From the NCBI RefSeq assembly GCF_023094165.1, contig NZ_JALMDK010000003.1, positions 248,001-312,000 of the forward strand: 64,000 bases of DNA. Reading direction: 5' to 3'. This DNA is from Crossiella sp. S99.2. Its GTDB lineage: Bacteria; Actinomycetota; Actinomycetes; Mycobacteriales; Pseudonocardiaceae. A model generated the notes under the pieces. The model did no database searches, was not told where the DNA came from, and saw only the letters and a list, made by a program, of their open reading frames with translations. Of the stretch, positions 8,028 through 17,411 are shown piece after piece (position 1 is the stretch's first letter; each line of letters begins with the position of its first letter). The translations under genes were made by a program, and so were the position numbers.

Positions 8028-9170
8028 GTGATCGATGTGATGTTCGTGCCGTACTCGGCACACGGCCATGTGAACCCGTTGCTGCCGGTGTTGCGGGACC
8101 TGGTGGCCCGTGGCGCGCGGGTGCGGGTACTGGTCGGCCCGGCCTTCGCCGAGGCGATCGCCGCCACCGGCGCGGAGGTGCTCACGGTGCCGGTGGGGTT
8201 CGACACCTGGGTGCCGGACCGTGTCCGCTGGGCCGAGTTACCGCGGATCGGGCGGTCGGTGCGGACCCGGTTGCGTGCGGATCAGGCGAGCAAAGCCTTG
8301 CTGCGTAACGTGATCCGCGCGGATCGGCCGGGTCTGGTGGTGTGGGATGTGCTGGGTGGCTGGGCGGGCCGGATCGCGCGGGCGGCCGGGGTGCCCTCGA
8401 TGGTGTGGAGCACGACGTACGCGGTCAACGACGCGGTGCTGGCCGAGACGACCCGGCACCGCTACGGCGCGCTGGTGGCCGCGGTGGCCGGACGGTCCAG
8501 GCTGAGCCGCCTGCACCCGTCGGGCCGGGGCACGGAACCGGTGCTGGTGACCACGTTGCCGGAGTTGCAGCCGGAACGGGCGAGTTTCCCGCCACGCTTC
8601 CACTTCGTCGGCCCGCTGCTGCGCGAGCCGGATCGCGGGCCGGATCCGTTGCCGTGGCAGGAGATCGAGGCGCGGCCGGTGGTGCTGGTGTCGCCGGGGA
8701 CGGTGTTCGCGCGCGGCCCGGAGTTCTTCCGCGCGGCCGCCGATGCCTTCGCCGACACCGACTGGCTGGTGTTGCTGGCCACCGGCGCGACCGATCCGGG
8801 TGAGCTGGGCTGGTTGCCGGACAACGTGATCGCGCGACGCCGGCTGCCGCAGCGGGCGGTGCTGGCGCACACCGAGGTGTTCGTGACCCACGCCGGGATG
8901 AACTCGGTGCTGGAATCCCTCGCCGCGGGGGTGCCGATGGTGGTGACACCGCGGGCGGGGGATCAGAAGGGCACGGCGCGGCGCCTGGTCGAGCTGGGGC
9001 TGGCGGTTCCGGTGGCCGCGCCGGTGCGGGCGGCGGGGCTGTACCGGGCGGTGACCCGGGTGGCGGGGGATGCCGGGATGCGGTCGCGGGCGGCGGTGTT
9101 GCGGGAGCGGATCGTGGCGGAGGGGGCGGTGGCGCGGGTGGCGGAACTGGTCGTTGACCGGGTGTGCTGA
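8028..9170 (+). CDS. UDP/macrolide-type glycosyltransferase (GT1 family)
   Basis: 380 aa GT-B enzyme of the MGT/antibiotic glycosyltransferase type. The acceptor domain opens with [23 protein letters not shown]. The nucleotide-sugar motif is [22 protein letters not shown] (~288-308) followed by DQKGTARRL. Here HAG replaces the common HGG. GTG at 8028 is favoured because TACGGT (8014-8019) ends 8 nt before it, a leaderless promoter. Substrates may be macrolides, carotenoids or other lipophilic natural products; a macrolide-inactivating role is possible, but neither is demonstrated. Confidence 0.85.
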   Translation: MIDVMFVPYSAHGHVNPLLPVLRDLVARGARVRVLVGPAFAEAIAATGAEVLTVPVGFDTWVPDRVRWAELPRIGRSVRTRLRADQASKALLRNVIRADRPGLVVWDVLGGWAGRIARAAGVPSMVWSTTYAVNDAVLAETTRHRYGALVAAVAGRSRLSRLHPSGRGTEPVLVTTLPELQPERASFPPRFHFVGPLLREPDRGPDPLPWQEIEARPVVLVSPGTVFARGPEFFRAAADAFADTDWLVLLATGATDPGELGWLPDNVIARRRLPQRAVLAHTEVFVTHAGMNSVLESLAAGVPMVVTPRAGDQKGTARRLVELGLAVPVAAPVRAAGLYRAVTRVAGDAGMRSRAAVLRERIVAEGAVARVAELVVDRVC

Positions 9171-9228
9171 TCCGGTCGCGCACCGCGACCGAGGGCCGGT
9201 AGGGTCGGGCGGTAGGGGGTGCTGGGCG

Positions 9229-11124
9229 ATGAGCGCGTTTCACAACCGGTATGACGAGCTGGACCAGGTGCGGGAGTGGCTGACCGGGGCGCAGAAGTGG
9301 GTGGCGCTGACCGGTCCGGCCGGGATCGGCAAGTCGGTGCTGCAGCTGGAACTCGCCGACCGGCTGGGCGCGGACTTCGAGCGGGTGCTGTACGGCTCTT
9401 TCGAGGGTGCGGTGCCGCCCGCTGACGTCTACGCCGAGTTGCTGCGGCAGCTGGACGTGGCCGAGGACGACCTCCCGGTGAGCGATCCGGCGCGGATCGC
9501 GCTGATCCGGCGCCGGTGCGCGGGGTCGCGGGTGCTGGTGGTGCTGGACGACGTGCGCGTCGCCGGTCAGTTCACCGGATTGCTGCCCGCGCTCAAGGGA
9601 TGCGCGGTGTTGTTGTCCTGTCGGCAGAAGCTGGAGGCGTTGGCCTTCCACGGTTTCGCCGAGTTGCGGCTGACCGAGTTCAGCGAGGACGCCGCGGTGG
9701 AGATGGTCAGCTCGATGATCGCGCGGACCGGTGAACCCGCCGAGGTGCGCGAGCTGGTCGAGGTGTGCGGCCGGTTGCCGCTGGCCTTGCGCGCGGCCGC
9801 GGCATACCTGCACACCTGGTCGGAAGTGCCGATGCGGGAGTACATCGCGCGGATCCGGCAGGACGGCGCGGGCGGTCTGGAAGTGGACGGGGAGAAGCCG
9901 GTCGAGGCGATCCTGCGCGTCACCTTCACCGAGTTGTCCCCGGCGGCGGCGCAGGCGTGCCGGCTGCTGGCCTTCCTGCCCGGCACCCGGTTCGGGCTGT
10001 GCACCGTGACCGAGTTGCTGGGACTGGAGGAGGCGGCCCGGGACGCGGTGCTGCGGGAGCTGGAACGGGCGTTCGTGCTCCATCGGGAGCAGAAGCGGTT
10101 CTCCTGGCACCGGCTGACCGCCCAGTACGCCGAGTCGGTGGCACGGGCCTACCTGGTCGAGCTGCCGCAGGAGATCACCCGGATCCAGACCGGCATCGTC
10201 GAAAGGCATGCCCGCCGGACGATCGCGCTGGCCAAGGCGCTCTACCCGGACCGCGAGCTGGAGGGCCCGCTCGCCGCCGAGATCCCGCCGGCCGAGGTCG
10301 ATGCCCAGGTCGCGCGGCGGGAGCTGGACGCGGACGCGGTGACCCTGCGCGAGATGCAGGCGCTGGCCCAGCGGCTCGGCCGGGGTGACCTGATCTGGCA
10401 GGTCAGCCACGCGTTGTGCCGCTGGTACTACGACACCAACCGCTATGAGGAACTGGTCGACACCCGCCGGTTCGCGCTGTCGGTGACCGAGGATCCGTTG
10501 GCGCGCATGGTGTTGCTGAACGAACTGGGCCACGGCCACGAAGGTCTGGGCCGCCCCGCCGAGGCCACCGCCGCCTTCGAGGACTCCCTGACCCCGGCCC
10601 GCGAACTCCGGCACCCGCGCTACCTGGCCGCCTGCCTGGAAGGACTCGGCCTCGCCGCCGAACAGCAGGGCGACCAGTCTGCCACCGCCCGCCGCGCCGC
10701 CGAGGCAGCAGGCGAGCAGTCCAGGGCCGCCGACCTCGCCACCGAGCAGTCCGCCCACTACACCAGGGCCGCCGCCCTGTTCGCCGAAGCCGAAGAAACC
10801 GCGGCCGGCCCCACCCGCCCACGCGCGCTGGCGCTCTACGCCATGCACCACGGCCGCATCGCCCGCAAAGCCGGCGACCCGCACACCGCCGCCACCAAAC
10901 TCGACGAGGCCAAGTGCCGTTTCACAGCCACCGACACCGGCAACCTGGCCCGAATCCGCCTGGAACGCGCCCGAGTCCACCGCGCCCTGGGCGAACGCTC
11001 CGAAGCGGAAACCGCGTATCGGGACGCCCTGGCCCAGCTGATCGCCGCCGACATCCCGGACAAGCGCGAGGAGGCCCAGTCCGAACTCGACGCCCTGCGC
11101 CAAGAACTCGACGAGCAGTCCTAA
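9229..11124 (+). CDS. STAND-type NB-ARC ATPase with TPR repeats, no effector domain
   Basis: 631 aa. The protein starts almost directly with the nucleotide-binding domain: P-loop GPAGIGKSVLQLEL (~27-40), Walker B RVLVVLDDV (~100), and the CGRLPLALRAAAAYL motif (~175-190). A winged-helix-like section and C-terminal TPR-like helices follow (LLNELGHGHEGLGRPAEATAAFEDSL; LYAMHHGRIARKAGDPHTAATKLDEA). The layout equals the C-terminal part of AfsR/SARP regulators without their DNA-binding domain. ATG 9229 is preferred; longer in-frame starts run into the glycosyltransferase gene. Such stand-alone proteins usually act as ATP-switched scaffolds. Partner and trigger are unknown. Confidence 0.8.
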   Translation: MSAFHNRYDELDQVREWLTGAQKWVALTGPAGIGKSVLQLELADRLGADFERVLYGSFEGAVPPADVYAELLRQLDVAEDDLPVSDPARIALIRRRCAGSRVLVVLDDVRVAGQFTGLLPALKGCAVLLSCRQKLEALAFHGFAELRLTEFSEDAAVEMVSSMIARTGEPAEVRELVEVCGRLPLALRAAAAYLHTWSEVPMREYIARIRQDGAGGLEVDGEKPVEAILRVTFTELSPAAAQACRLLAFLPGTRFGLCTVTELLGLEEAARDAVLRELERAFVLHREQKRFSWHRLTAQYAESVARAYLVELPQEITRIQTGIVERHARRTIALAKALYPDRELEGPLAAEIPPAEVDAQVARRELDADAVTLREMQALAQRLGRGDLIWQVSHALCRWYYDTNRYEELVDTRRFALSVTEDPLARMVLLNELGHGHEGLGRPAEATAAFEDSLTPARELRHPRYLAACLEGLGLAAEQQGDQSATARRAAEAAGEQSRAADLATEQSAHYTRAAALFAEAEETAAGPTRPRALALYAMHHGRIARKAGDPHTAATKLDEAKCRFTATDTGNLARIRLERARVHRALGERSEAETAYRDALAQLIAADIPDKREEAQSELDALRQELDEQS

Positions 11125-11146
11125 CCCGCCGCCCGCCGCTCACTCG

Positions 11147-13414
11147 TCACTCGAACCGCAGCACCGCCCCCGCCAGTTCAGCGAGTCGCCGCCCACCCAA
11201 TACCGCCGCGTACGCCACCGAAGCCCAGCACACCGGATCGTCAGCACCCGCCGCGATGAACACGGCTTGGTCCCCATTCCGGGTGAGAATCCAGCAGTGC
11301 CGGCCATCCACCACCGCCGCCACAACAGCCCCCGGCCGAGCCGCTAAGGTGAGGGCGAGCCACTCCTCCGGAGTCTCCCGCAACTCGCTGACCTGGATGA
11401 ACAGCACATCGGCCGCGTTGCGCAGGCTGGGCAGCGGATGGTCGGCGTGGACAACGAGATGGGCATGGTCCGGAGCCTCGGTTAACTCGGCCGGGTGACG
11501 CGACAGAAACGCCAAGGCAACCAAAACGCCCGTTTCCGCGTTCCGCAGAGGAACGGTGGCGGCGGCGGACCCGGCACGGGGCGGCACCAGCGAACAGGTC
11601 ACCCAGGAGGCCTGCAGCACCGGCCGAGGACTAGGGGGCCCGGCAGGAGGCGTGGCAGGAGCCCCGGGCAGGAAGCCGGCCAGCTGCCCGCCACCACCGG
11701 ACCGCTCGCGCCGGAGCCGGCCGCTCGCCAGGCCCGCGGCTTCGGGCCCGACGGCGGTGAGCCCCGGGCTCGCCGCGGCCGCGACGAGCGCGCCGGGCGA
11801 ATTGGGCGAGCCGGGCGCGTTGAGTGCGCCGGTGGCCGATGGCGGTGGCAGGACCGGGACCGGCGGTTCGGCGTCCGGTTCCGGCAGGTGCAGCAGTCGG
11901 TAGCAGAGCGCCCGCAACAGCCGGGCCGACTCGCCGGGCGCCGAGGTCACCAGCTCCGCCACCTCGGCGTAGCGGCCCGCAGCGCGCGGATCCTGCCCGG
12001 CCTCGCCTGGATCCGCGCTCGTCGCGGAACTCTCGGGACTCGCGGGAACGGGACTCGCAGGAGCGGAACTGGCGGGCGTGGGACTGGCGGGAGCGTCGGG
12101 AGCGGGGCACTCGCCATCGCGGCTGGACGCGCGGCCGGGGTGCCCTCGGCGATCCGCGTCGCCATCGCGCGCTGGGCCGCCCGCCGGTTCGCGCACCGGC
12201 CCCGCGGCCAGCGCCCGGTGGCCGGCGATGGCGCGCTCGAGCTGGGGCCGCAGCGGTGCCGCCAGGTCGAGGTGGGGCGCGAGTTCGCCGAGGCGGGCGA
12301 CGGGGGAGCCCGGGGCCACGCGGTCGGCCGGGAAGGCGGCCAGCAGAACCGGGCGGTCCAGGGCGGCGGCGTAGCAGGTTACCGAGCCGTGGTCGCCGAT
12401 GACCAGGTCGGCGGCGAGGAGAGTGGCGCGCCAGCCTTCGTGTTCGGGGAGCAGGAGCAGGCCGGCGCGGAGGCAGTCGGCGAGCCAGGTGTGGAGCTGG
12501 CGGGGGCCGTGGTGGTGCCAGATGTTGGGGTGCAGGATCAGGGCCAGCTGGTGGGTGTCGGCGGGGAGTTCGGCGAGCAGGCGGCGGATCAGGTCCGGGG
12601 TGGCGAACAGGGCGGTGGGGGACCAGGTCGAGGTGACCGCGATGAGGGTTCGGCCTGCGGGGGCGGCCAGGGCGGCGCGGTAGCGGGGAGTCAGGTGGCG
12701 GCTGGCGAGTATGCGGTCGTAGCAGGGGTCGCCGGCGAGGACGGCTGCCGGGCGGGCGGCGGGGGTCAGGCGGGTGATTTGTTCGGGGTGGGAGAAGACG
12801 AGGGCTTTGGCGAAGGGGGCGCCGTCGCGCAGGACCCACTCGTCGGAGAGGCCGAAGACGTCGTCCGGTGGGGGAGCTTCGGGGCACTCACCGGTGCGGA
12901 GTGGCGCGGCGGAGTGCGCTTCGCCGGGGCAGGCAGGGACGGGTGGAAGTTCGTCCGGGGCGGGGGCGGGATCGGCGGGGGTGTTGCGGGGGCCGCGGTG
13001 CCGGATTCGGGATTCGGGATTCGGGATTCGGGATTCGGGTGACTTTTTAGTGTAGCCGATTCCGTGAGACAAGATCACCAGCGGTGCGCTGACCTGGTCG
13101 ATCCCGGCATGATGGCTAGCCGTGATGGCCAGGTCGAACGGAGCGGCACACGCTTCCGCCCACGGCATGGTGAGAAAGCCGTGGCTTTCCAGGAATTCGG
13201 GAAGTCCGTGGCGGAAAGGGTCGGTTTCCGGCCAGGTGAAGGTGAGCTGCACCCGGAAGTCGGACTCGAAGATCGGCAGGACGTCCAGCAGCCGGGTGGC
13301 GGTGGTGAGGTTGTGCGCGATGAACAGGACCCGGCGGCGGACCGGGACCGTCAGCCACGTCGACTCCGCGGGTGCGGGAAGCGGGCGGTGGTCGGGGTCA
13401 GGCTGGGCCGGCAC
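11147..13414 (-). CDS. Glycosyltransferase/CDP-glycerol transferase-like protein with repeat insertions
   Basis: 755 aa. Residues ~25-120 (RRVLFIAHNLTTATRLLDVLPIFE; APLVILSHGIGYTKK) and ~190-385 (DEWVLRDG, AVLAGDPCYDRIL, ALILHPNIWHHHGP, DLVIGDHGSVTCYAAALDRPVLLA) resemble GT-B folds of the CDP-glycerol glycerophosphotransferase or epimerase type. Between them a heptanucleotide tandem repeat encodes PESRIPNPESR. Residues ~390-600 are Pro/Ala/Ser-rich and low complexity. A dispersed genomic repeat encodes ~620-634, and a separate ~115-residue C-terminal domain follows (LVVHADHPLPSLRNAADVLFIQV). GTG 13414 has a leaderless promoter (TACGGT on the minus strand, 13421-13426, 6 nt away). The reading frame is intact, but the repeats make it a candidate for phase variation or recent fusion. 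Function is uncertain. Confidence 0.65.
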   Translation of the reverse strand: MPAQPDPDHRPLPAPAESTWLTVPVRRRVLFIAHNLTTATRLLDVLPIFESDFRVQLTFTWPETDPFRHGLPEFLESHGFLTMPWAEACAAPFDLAITASHHAGIDQVSAPLVILSHGIGYTKKSPESRIPNPESRIRHRGPRNTPADPAPAPDELPPVPACPGEAHSAAPLRTGECPEAPPPDDVFGLSDEWVLRDGAPFAKALVFSHPEQITRLTPAARPAAVLAGDPCYDRILASRHLTPRYRAALAAPAGRTLIAVTSTWSPTALFATPDLIRRLLAELPADTHQLALILHPNIWHHHGPRQLHTWLADCLRAGLLLLPEHEGWRATLLAADLVIGDHGSVTCYAAALDRPVLLAAFPADRVAPGSPVARLGELAPHLDLAAPLRPQLERAIAGHRALAAGPVREPAGGPARDGDADRRGHPGRASSRDGECPAPDAPASPTPASSAPASPVPASPESSATSADPGEAGQDPRAAGRYAEVAELVTSAPGESARLLRALCYRLLHLPEPDAEPPVPVLPPPSATGALNAPGSPNSPGALVAAAASPGLTAVGPEAAGLASGRLRRERSGGGGQLAGFLPGAPATPPAGPPSPRPVLQASWVTCSLVPPRAGSAAATVPLRNAETGVLVALAFLSRHPAELTEAPDHAHLVVHADHPLPSLRNAADVLFIQVSELRETPEEWLALTLAARPGAVVAAVVDGRHCWILTRNGDQAVFIAAGADDPVCWASVAYAAVLGGRRLAELAGAVLRFE
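11514..11557 (+). repeat. Dispersed repeat, copy A (inside a coding region)
   Basis: AAGGCAACCAAAACGCCCG then TTTCCGCGTTCCGC is shared with copies at 39428 and 47643. Unlike them it lies within an open reading frame (minus strand), where it encodes RNAETGVLVALAF. Conservation fades after about 45 bp. Confidence 0.7.
13002..13039. repeat. Heptanucleotide tandem repeat (GGGATTC)
   Basis: CGGATTC followed by four GGGATTC units and GGG, about 5.4 copies. It lies inside the 755-aa gene near its 5' end. Because 7 is not a multiple of 3, gain or loss of one unit shifts the frame; three units together encode PESRIPN. Confidence 0.85.
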
Positions 13415-13438
13415 GCCCAGACCGTAACCGAAGCCGGG

Positions 13439-14227
13439 TCACAGGTTGTCGGGGTCGGGCACGCGGAAGCTGTGCGCGGGGAAGCCCGCGGTGGACAGGA
13501 TGTGCACGGGGGCGTAGGTGTCGCCGATCCACACCGGGCGGATGGCCAGACCGGCGATCTCGCCGGTGATCTCGGGCAGCAGCCTCGCTCCGCTGCACCG
13601 GGCGGACAGCGGTCGCCGATGGTGCCGGGGGTTCTGCACCAGGTCGAAGCAGGCCAGGGTGTTCACGCCCTCGGGGCCGCCGCCGACGAGCAGCAGGCGG
13701 CGGTTGGGGGTGAAGACGCCGCCGCGGATGTCGGTCAGCGGCAGGGGACTGGGGCCCAGGTCGATGTCCCAGTAGGGGAGGTGACTCAGGGTGGTGGGGT
13801 CGTAGGCGCGCAGGGTGCGCGGGTGGCGGGTGGCGCTGGTGTAGAGCAGGCCGAGTTGGTTGCCACACCAGGTGAACAGGCCCTCCTCCGGCAGTTCCTT
13901 CGCGGGCAGCCAGCTCTGGCCGGTGCCGTCGGGGCGTAGTCGCCAGATGCCTGCGGGGCCGGTGACGGGGACGTCGAGGTGGCCGCGGTGGGAGACCGGG
14001 GCGCCGAAGCCGCCCGCGGTGGCCAGCACGGACGGGGCGGGGTGCAGCAGACCGAGGTTCTCGCCGTCGTGGGCGTGCGCGCCCAGGGCCCGGCCGCCGG
14101 CGGCGCTGGTGGGCAGGTACCAGCAGACGTGGTCGCAGCTCACGGAGCCGGTGCGGACCTCGGTCCAGTCGGACACATCGGGGGGCGCCAAGCCGGGCGG
14201 CTGGGTTTCTGTGCTGTACTCGGCCAT
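13439..14227 (-). CDS. Tandem paralogue 1, unknown function
   Basis: 262 aa, family not recognised. It has short repeated strand-turn motifs (GFGAPVSHRGHLDVPVTGPAGIWRLRPDG; DIRGGVFTPNRRLLLVGGG; IGDTYAPVHILSTAG) of the kind seen in beta-propellers. The last ~110 residues align clearly with the next gene (PLTDIRGGVFTPNRRLLLV versus PLTGIRGGLLTPNSRVLLI; GARLLPEITGEIAGLAIRPVW versus GARLLPEVPGRAIGLVLRPWW). The ATG at 14227 is chosen because AAGGA precedes it. An 18-bp motif shared with the paralogue lies 111 bp upstream. No signal peptide is seen. Its neighbours do not suggest a role. Confidence 0.6.
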   Translation of the reverse strand: MAEYSTETQPPGLAPPDVSDWTEVRTGSVSCDHVCWYLPTSAAGGRALGAHAHDGENLGLLHPAPSVLATAGGFGAPVSHRGHLDVPVTGPAGIWRLRPDGTGQSWLPAKELPEEGLFTWCGNQLGLLYTSATRHPRTLRAYDPTTLSHLPYWDIDLGPSPLPLTDIRGGVFTPNRRLLLVGGGPEGVNTLACFDLVQNPRHHRRPLSARCSGARLLPEITGEIAGLAIRPVWIGDTYAPVHILSTAGFPAHSFRVPDPDNL

Positions 14228-14337
14228 GACGGTCCTTCCGCGCCGGCGCTGACATGGGGAGGCGCCCGCCACCCCCAAGCGCGGGCGACTCCACCACATC
14301 AAGCTTCTGTCATCGGTGTGCGCCCGTGCGTCGTGGA

Positions 14338-14355
14338 AACTACGGACATCGGGCG
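14338..14355. promoter_or_regulatory. Conserved motif upstream of paralogue 1
   Basis: AACTACGGACATCGGGCG differs at only two positions from the motif upstream of paralogue 2 (14966-14983). On the minus strand it reads towards the gene at 14227, and the similarity extends a few bases further (CGACGC). It may be a shared promoter or operator. Confidence 0.5.
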
Positions 14356-14368
14356 CGGTATCGGCGTT

Positions 14369-14896
14369 TTACAGCTCGATCGGCTCCGGCACGGCCAGTC
14401 CGTGTGCGCCGCCGTGCGCGGTGAGCACGTGCAGCGGCGTGTACTCCCCGCCGTGCCACCACGGCCGCAGCACCAGCCCGATGGCCCGGCCCGGCACCTC
14501 CGGCAGCAGCCGGGCGCCGGTGCACACCCCGACCGGGCGCGGTTGGCCGGGGACGTGCAGCAGGTCGAAGCAGAACACCGCGTTCGGGTCGGCGGCGATG
14601 AGCAGGACGCGGGAGTTCGGGGTGAGCAGGCCGCCGCGGATCCCGGTCAGCGGCAGCGGGGCCGGGCCCAGCGGGATGTCCAGGTCGGGGTCCGGGAGCA
14701 GTGACTGCGGGTGGTGAGCACGCAGCCACCGTGGGGTGGCCGGATCCACGGTGTAGTGAAATCCGTCGTGGGCGCCGAGCACACCGGGTTCGGGCAGTTC
14801 TTCGGGCAGGCCGGGGTGGCCGGTCGGCGCCCAGGTCGCCACCTGCGGGACGGGGCGCAGCGTGCCGAGGTCGTGGCCGATGAATGTGCTGGTCAT
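14369..14896 (-). CDS. Tandem paralogue 2, unknown function
   Basis: 175 aa. It is a shortened relative of the gene at 13439-14227: the C-terminal half is alignable, while the N-terminal ~80 residues of the longer paralogue are missing or diverged. Shared elements are HDG/HDGF, PLTxIRGG, TPNxRxLL, CFDL and GARLLPE. GGGAGGGATC precedes the ATG at 14896. Each copy carries its own upstream motif, which argues for a duplication that included the promoter rather than a simple operon. Function is unknown. Confidence 0.6.
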   Translation of the reverse strand: MTSTFIGHDLGTLRPVPQVATWAPTGHPGLPEELPEPGVLGAHDGFHYTVDPATPRWLRAHHPQSLLPDPDLDIPLGPAPLPLTGIRGGLLTPNSRVLLIAADPNAVFCFDLLHVPGQPRPVGVCTGARLLPEVPGRAIGLVLRPWWHGGEYTPLHVLTAHGGAHGLAVPEPIEL

Positions 14897-14965
14897 GGCG
14901 GATCCCTCCCGGACTGGTGGCACCGGTGAATGCTCGTCCCAGTCGGGGGGTGGTCGCGTCGGTGT

Positions 14966-14983
14966 AACTACGTACATCCGGCG
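14966..14983. promoter_or_regulatory. Conserved motif upstream of paralogue 2
   Basis: AACTACGTACATCCGGCG, 70 bp upstream of the ATG at 14896, matches 16 of 18 bases of the motif at 14338-14355. Confidence 0.5.
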
Positions 14984-14996
14984 ATCGGGTGAACTT

Positions 14997-15530
14997 TCAC
15001 CACACGTCGCCCACTCGCCAGTCGCAGGTCAGCTCGCTCGTGCGATCCAGGGCCGGCCCCACGGGCAGGACGTGGATGGCGTCGTCTTCGGCCGGGGTGC
15101 GCACGATCCCGGTGGGGGTCAGTGCCGCGGTCGGTCCCAGCCAGGGTAGCCAGCCGCGGCCGCGGTAGAGGCGCTGGGCGTCCTCGGCCGCGCCGAGCGC
15201 GCCGAGTTCGTAGCCGTCGCGGATGATCCGTTCCAGGGGCGCCATCAGCCGGCCGCCGTGGCCTTGGCGCTGGTGGCCGGGGTGCACCGCGACGCCTTCG
15301 ACGTAGCCGGTGCGCAGGACCCGGTCGGCGTGCAGGAGCTGGCGTTGCACCACCGCGGCGTGCCCGATCAGCGTGTCCTCGGCGTAGAGCAGCGCGTGCA
15401 TGCCGCCCAGGGTGTGCGACCAGTCCTCGTCGGTGAATCCGCCGTCGAAGGTCAGCTCCAGCAACTCCCGCAGCGCGCGCCGGGTGCCGGGGTCCAGGTC
15501 GGCGGTGTGCGCCACCCGTAGCTCAGTCAT
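14997..15530 (-). CDS. aac(2')-I: Aminoglycoside 2'-N-acetyltransferase, AAC(2')-I family
   Basis: A 177-aa GNAT protein that matches the mycobacterial AAC(2')-I family over its length: VRTADL-like start (VAHTADLDPGTRRALREL), DEDWSHTLGGMHALLYAED, the acetyl-CoA loop VEGVAVHPGHQRQGHGGRLM, LYRGRGWLPWLGPTAALTPTG, and the C-terminal LTCDWRVGDVW. The enzyme transfers acetyl from acetyl-CoA to the 2'-amine of gentamicin/tobramycin-class drugs. In mycobacteria the gene is chromosomal and a housekeeping role has been proposed. Here its ATG overlaps the upstream tetR stop by 8 nt, so expression is coupled to that regulator. Other bacterial copies stand elsewhere, so the pairing is informative. Confidence 0.9.
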   Translation of the reverse strand: MTELRVAHTADLDPGTRRALRELLELTFDGGFTDEDWSHTLGGMHALLYAEDTLIGHAAVVQRQLLHADRVLRTGYVEGVAVHPGHQRQGHGGRLMAPLERIIRDGYELGALGAAEDAQRLYRGRGWLPWLGPTAALTPTGIVRTPAEDDAIHVLPVGPALDRTSELTCDWRVGDVW

Positions 15531-16101
15531 CGGCGAGGTCCTGGGCGATCCGGCGCAGCCCGGCGGAGAGTTCGGCGGCGCTGGGCGCGGCCTCGGGGTC
15601 GATCAGCCACTGGGCCAGGATGCCACTGAGCAGCGCCTGGTGGATCGCGCCGACCTGCCGGGCGTCCCCGCTGCCCGCGCCGACCTGTTGCAGCAACTCG
15701 GCCAGGCCGAGGCGGGCGTGCTCCATGCCCTGGGCCAGATTGGCGCGCACCTGGGGCAGTTCGTCGATGAGCGGGAAGATCTCGAAGGTGGCCACCCACA
15801 TCCGCCGGTGCGTGTGGAAACTGCCCAGCACCCGCTCCCAGTAGGTCTCGAACCGTTGCCGCACCGTGGCTTCCGGGTCCAGTTCGGCGGCCAGGGTGGC
15901 CTCCAGTTCGTCGCCCCACTCCTGGATGGCGGCGTAGAGGGCCTGGTTCAGCAGTTCCTGGGTGGAGCCGAAGTGGTAGCCGATCGCGGCCAGGCTCACT
16001 CCGGAGGCGCGGGCGATGTCCCGGGCGGTGGTGCGGGCATAGCCCTTGTCGTACAGGCACTGCTTGGCCCCCACCAGCAGCGATTCCCGGTTGTTGGTCA
16101 T
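15523..16101 (-). CDS. TetR-family repressor coupled to aac(2')-I
   Basis: 192 aa. The HTH is TARDIARASGVSLAAIGYHFGSTQELL (~25-50), and the ligand domain follows, with WERVLGSFHTHRRMWVATFEIFPLI. ATG at 16101 is chosen because GAGG lies 9 nt upstream; the ATG at 16110 is too close to it. It is divergent from an FAD monooxygenase gene across an 85-bp region filled with phased AGAC repeats, presumably its operator, so it likely represses both its own operon (with AAC(2')) and the monooxygenase. Confidence 0.9.
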   Translation of the reverse strand: MTNNRESLLVGAKQCLYDKGYARTTARDIARASGVSLAAIGYHFGSTQELLNQALYAAIQEWGDELEATLAAELDPEATVRQRFETYWERVLGSFHTHRRMWVATFEIFPLIDELPQVRANLAQGMEHARLGLAELLQQVGAGSGDARQVGAIHQALLSGILAQWLIDPEAAPSAAELSAGLRRIAQDLADD

Positions 16102-16124
16102 GGTCAGCATCCTCGCACATGTCC

Positions 16125-16174
16125 CAGACGAACGTCTTAGACAGATGTACTAGACAGAAGTGCTAGACGTTCGT
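16125..16174. promoter_or_regulatory. Phased AGAC repeat array, candidate TetR operator
   Basis: CAGACGA, TAGACAG, TAGACAG and TAGACGT begin at 16125, 16138, 16151 and 16164, spaced exactly 13 bp. The ends form an inverted repeat (ACGAACGTCT 16128-16137 with AGACGTTCGT 16165-16174), and AGAC-GAAC-GTCT (16126-16137) is itself a small palindrome. The array lies between divergent tetR and monooxygenase starts. Confidence 0.6.
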
Positions 16175-16186
16175 ATGATTCTCGCC

Positions 16187-17410
<1,224 letters not shown>

Positions 17411-17411
17411 C

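Noticed and set aside
6563..9170. Biosynthetic gene cluster suggested by flavoprotein plus glycosyltransferase
   Set aside because: No PKS, NRPS, terpene synthase, RiPP or other core enzyme and no exporter nearby; two tailoring-like genes are not enough.
8425..11103. 892-codon minus-strand ORF opposite the STAND protein
   Set aside because: Same shadow effect, with a proline-rich unpatterned end.
13002..13039. Possible CRISPR-like array (repeating GGGATTC)
   Set aside because: Units are 7 bp and contiguous, with no spacers; it is a simple sequence repeat.
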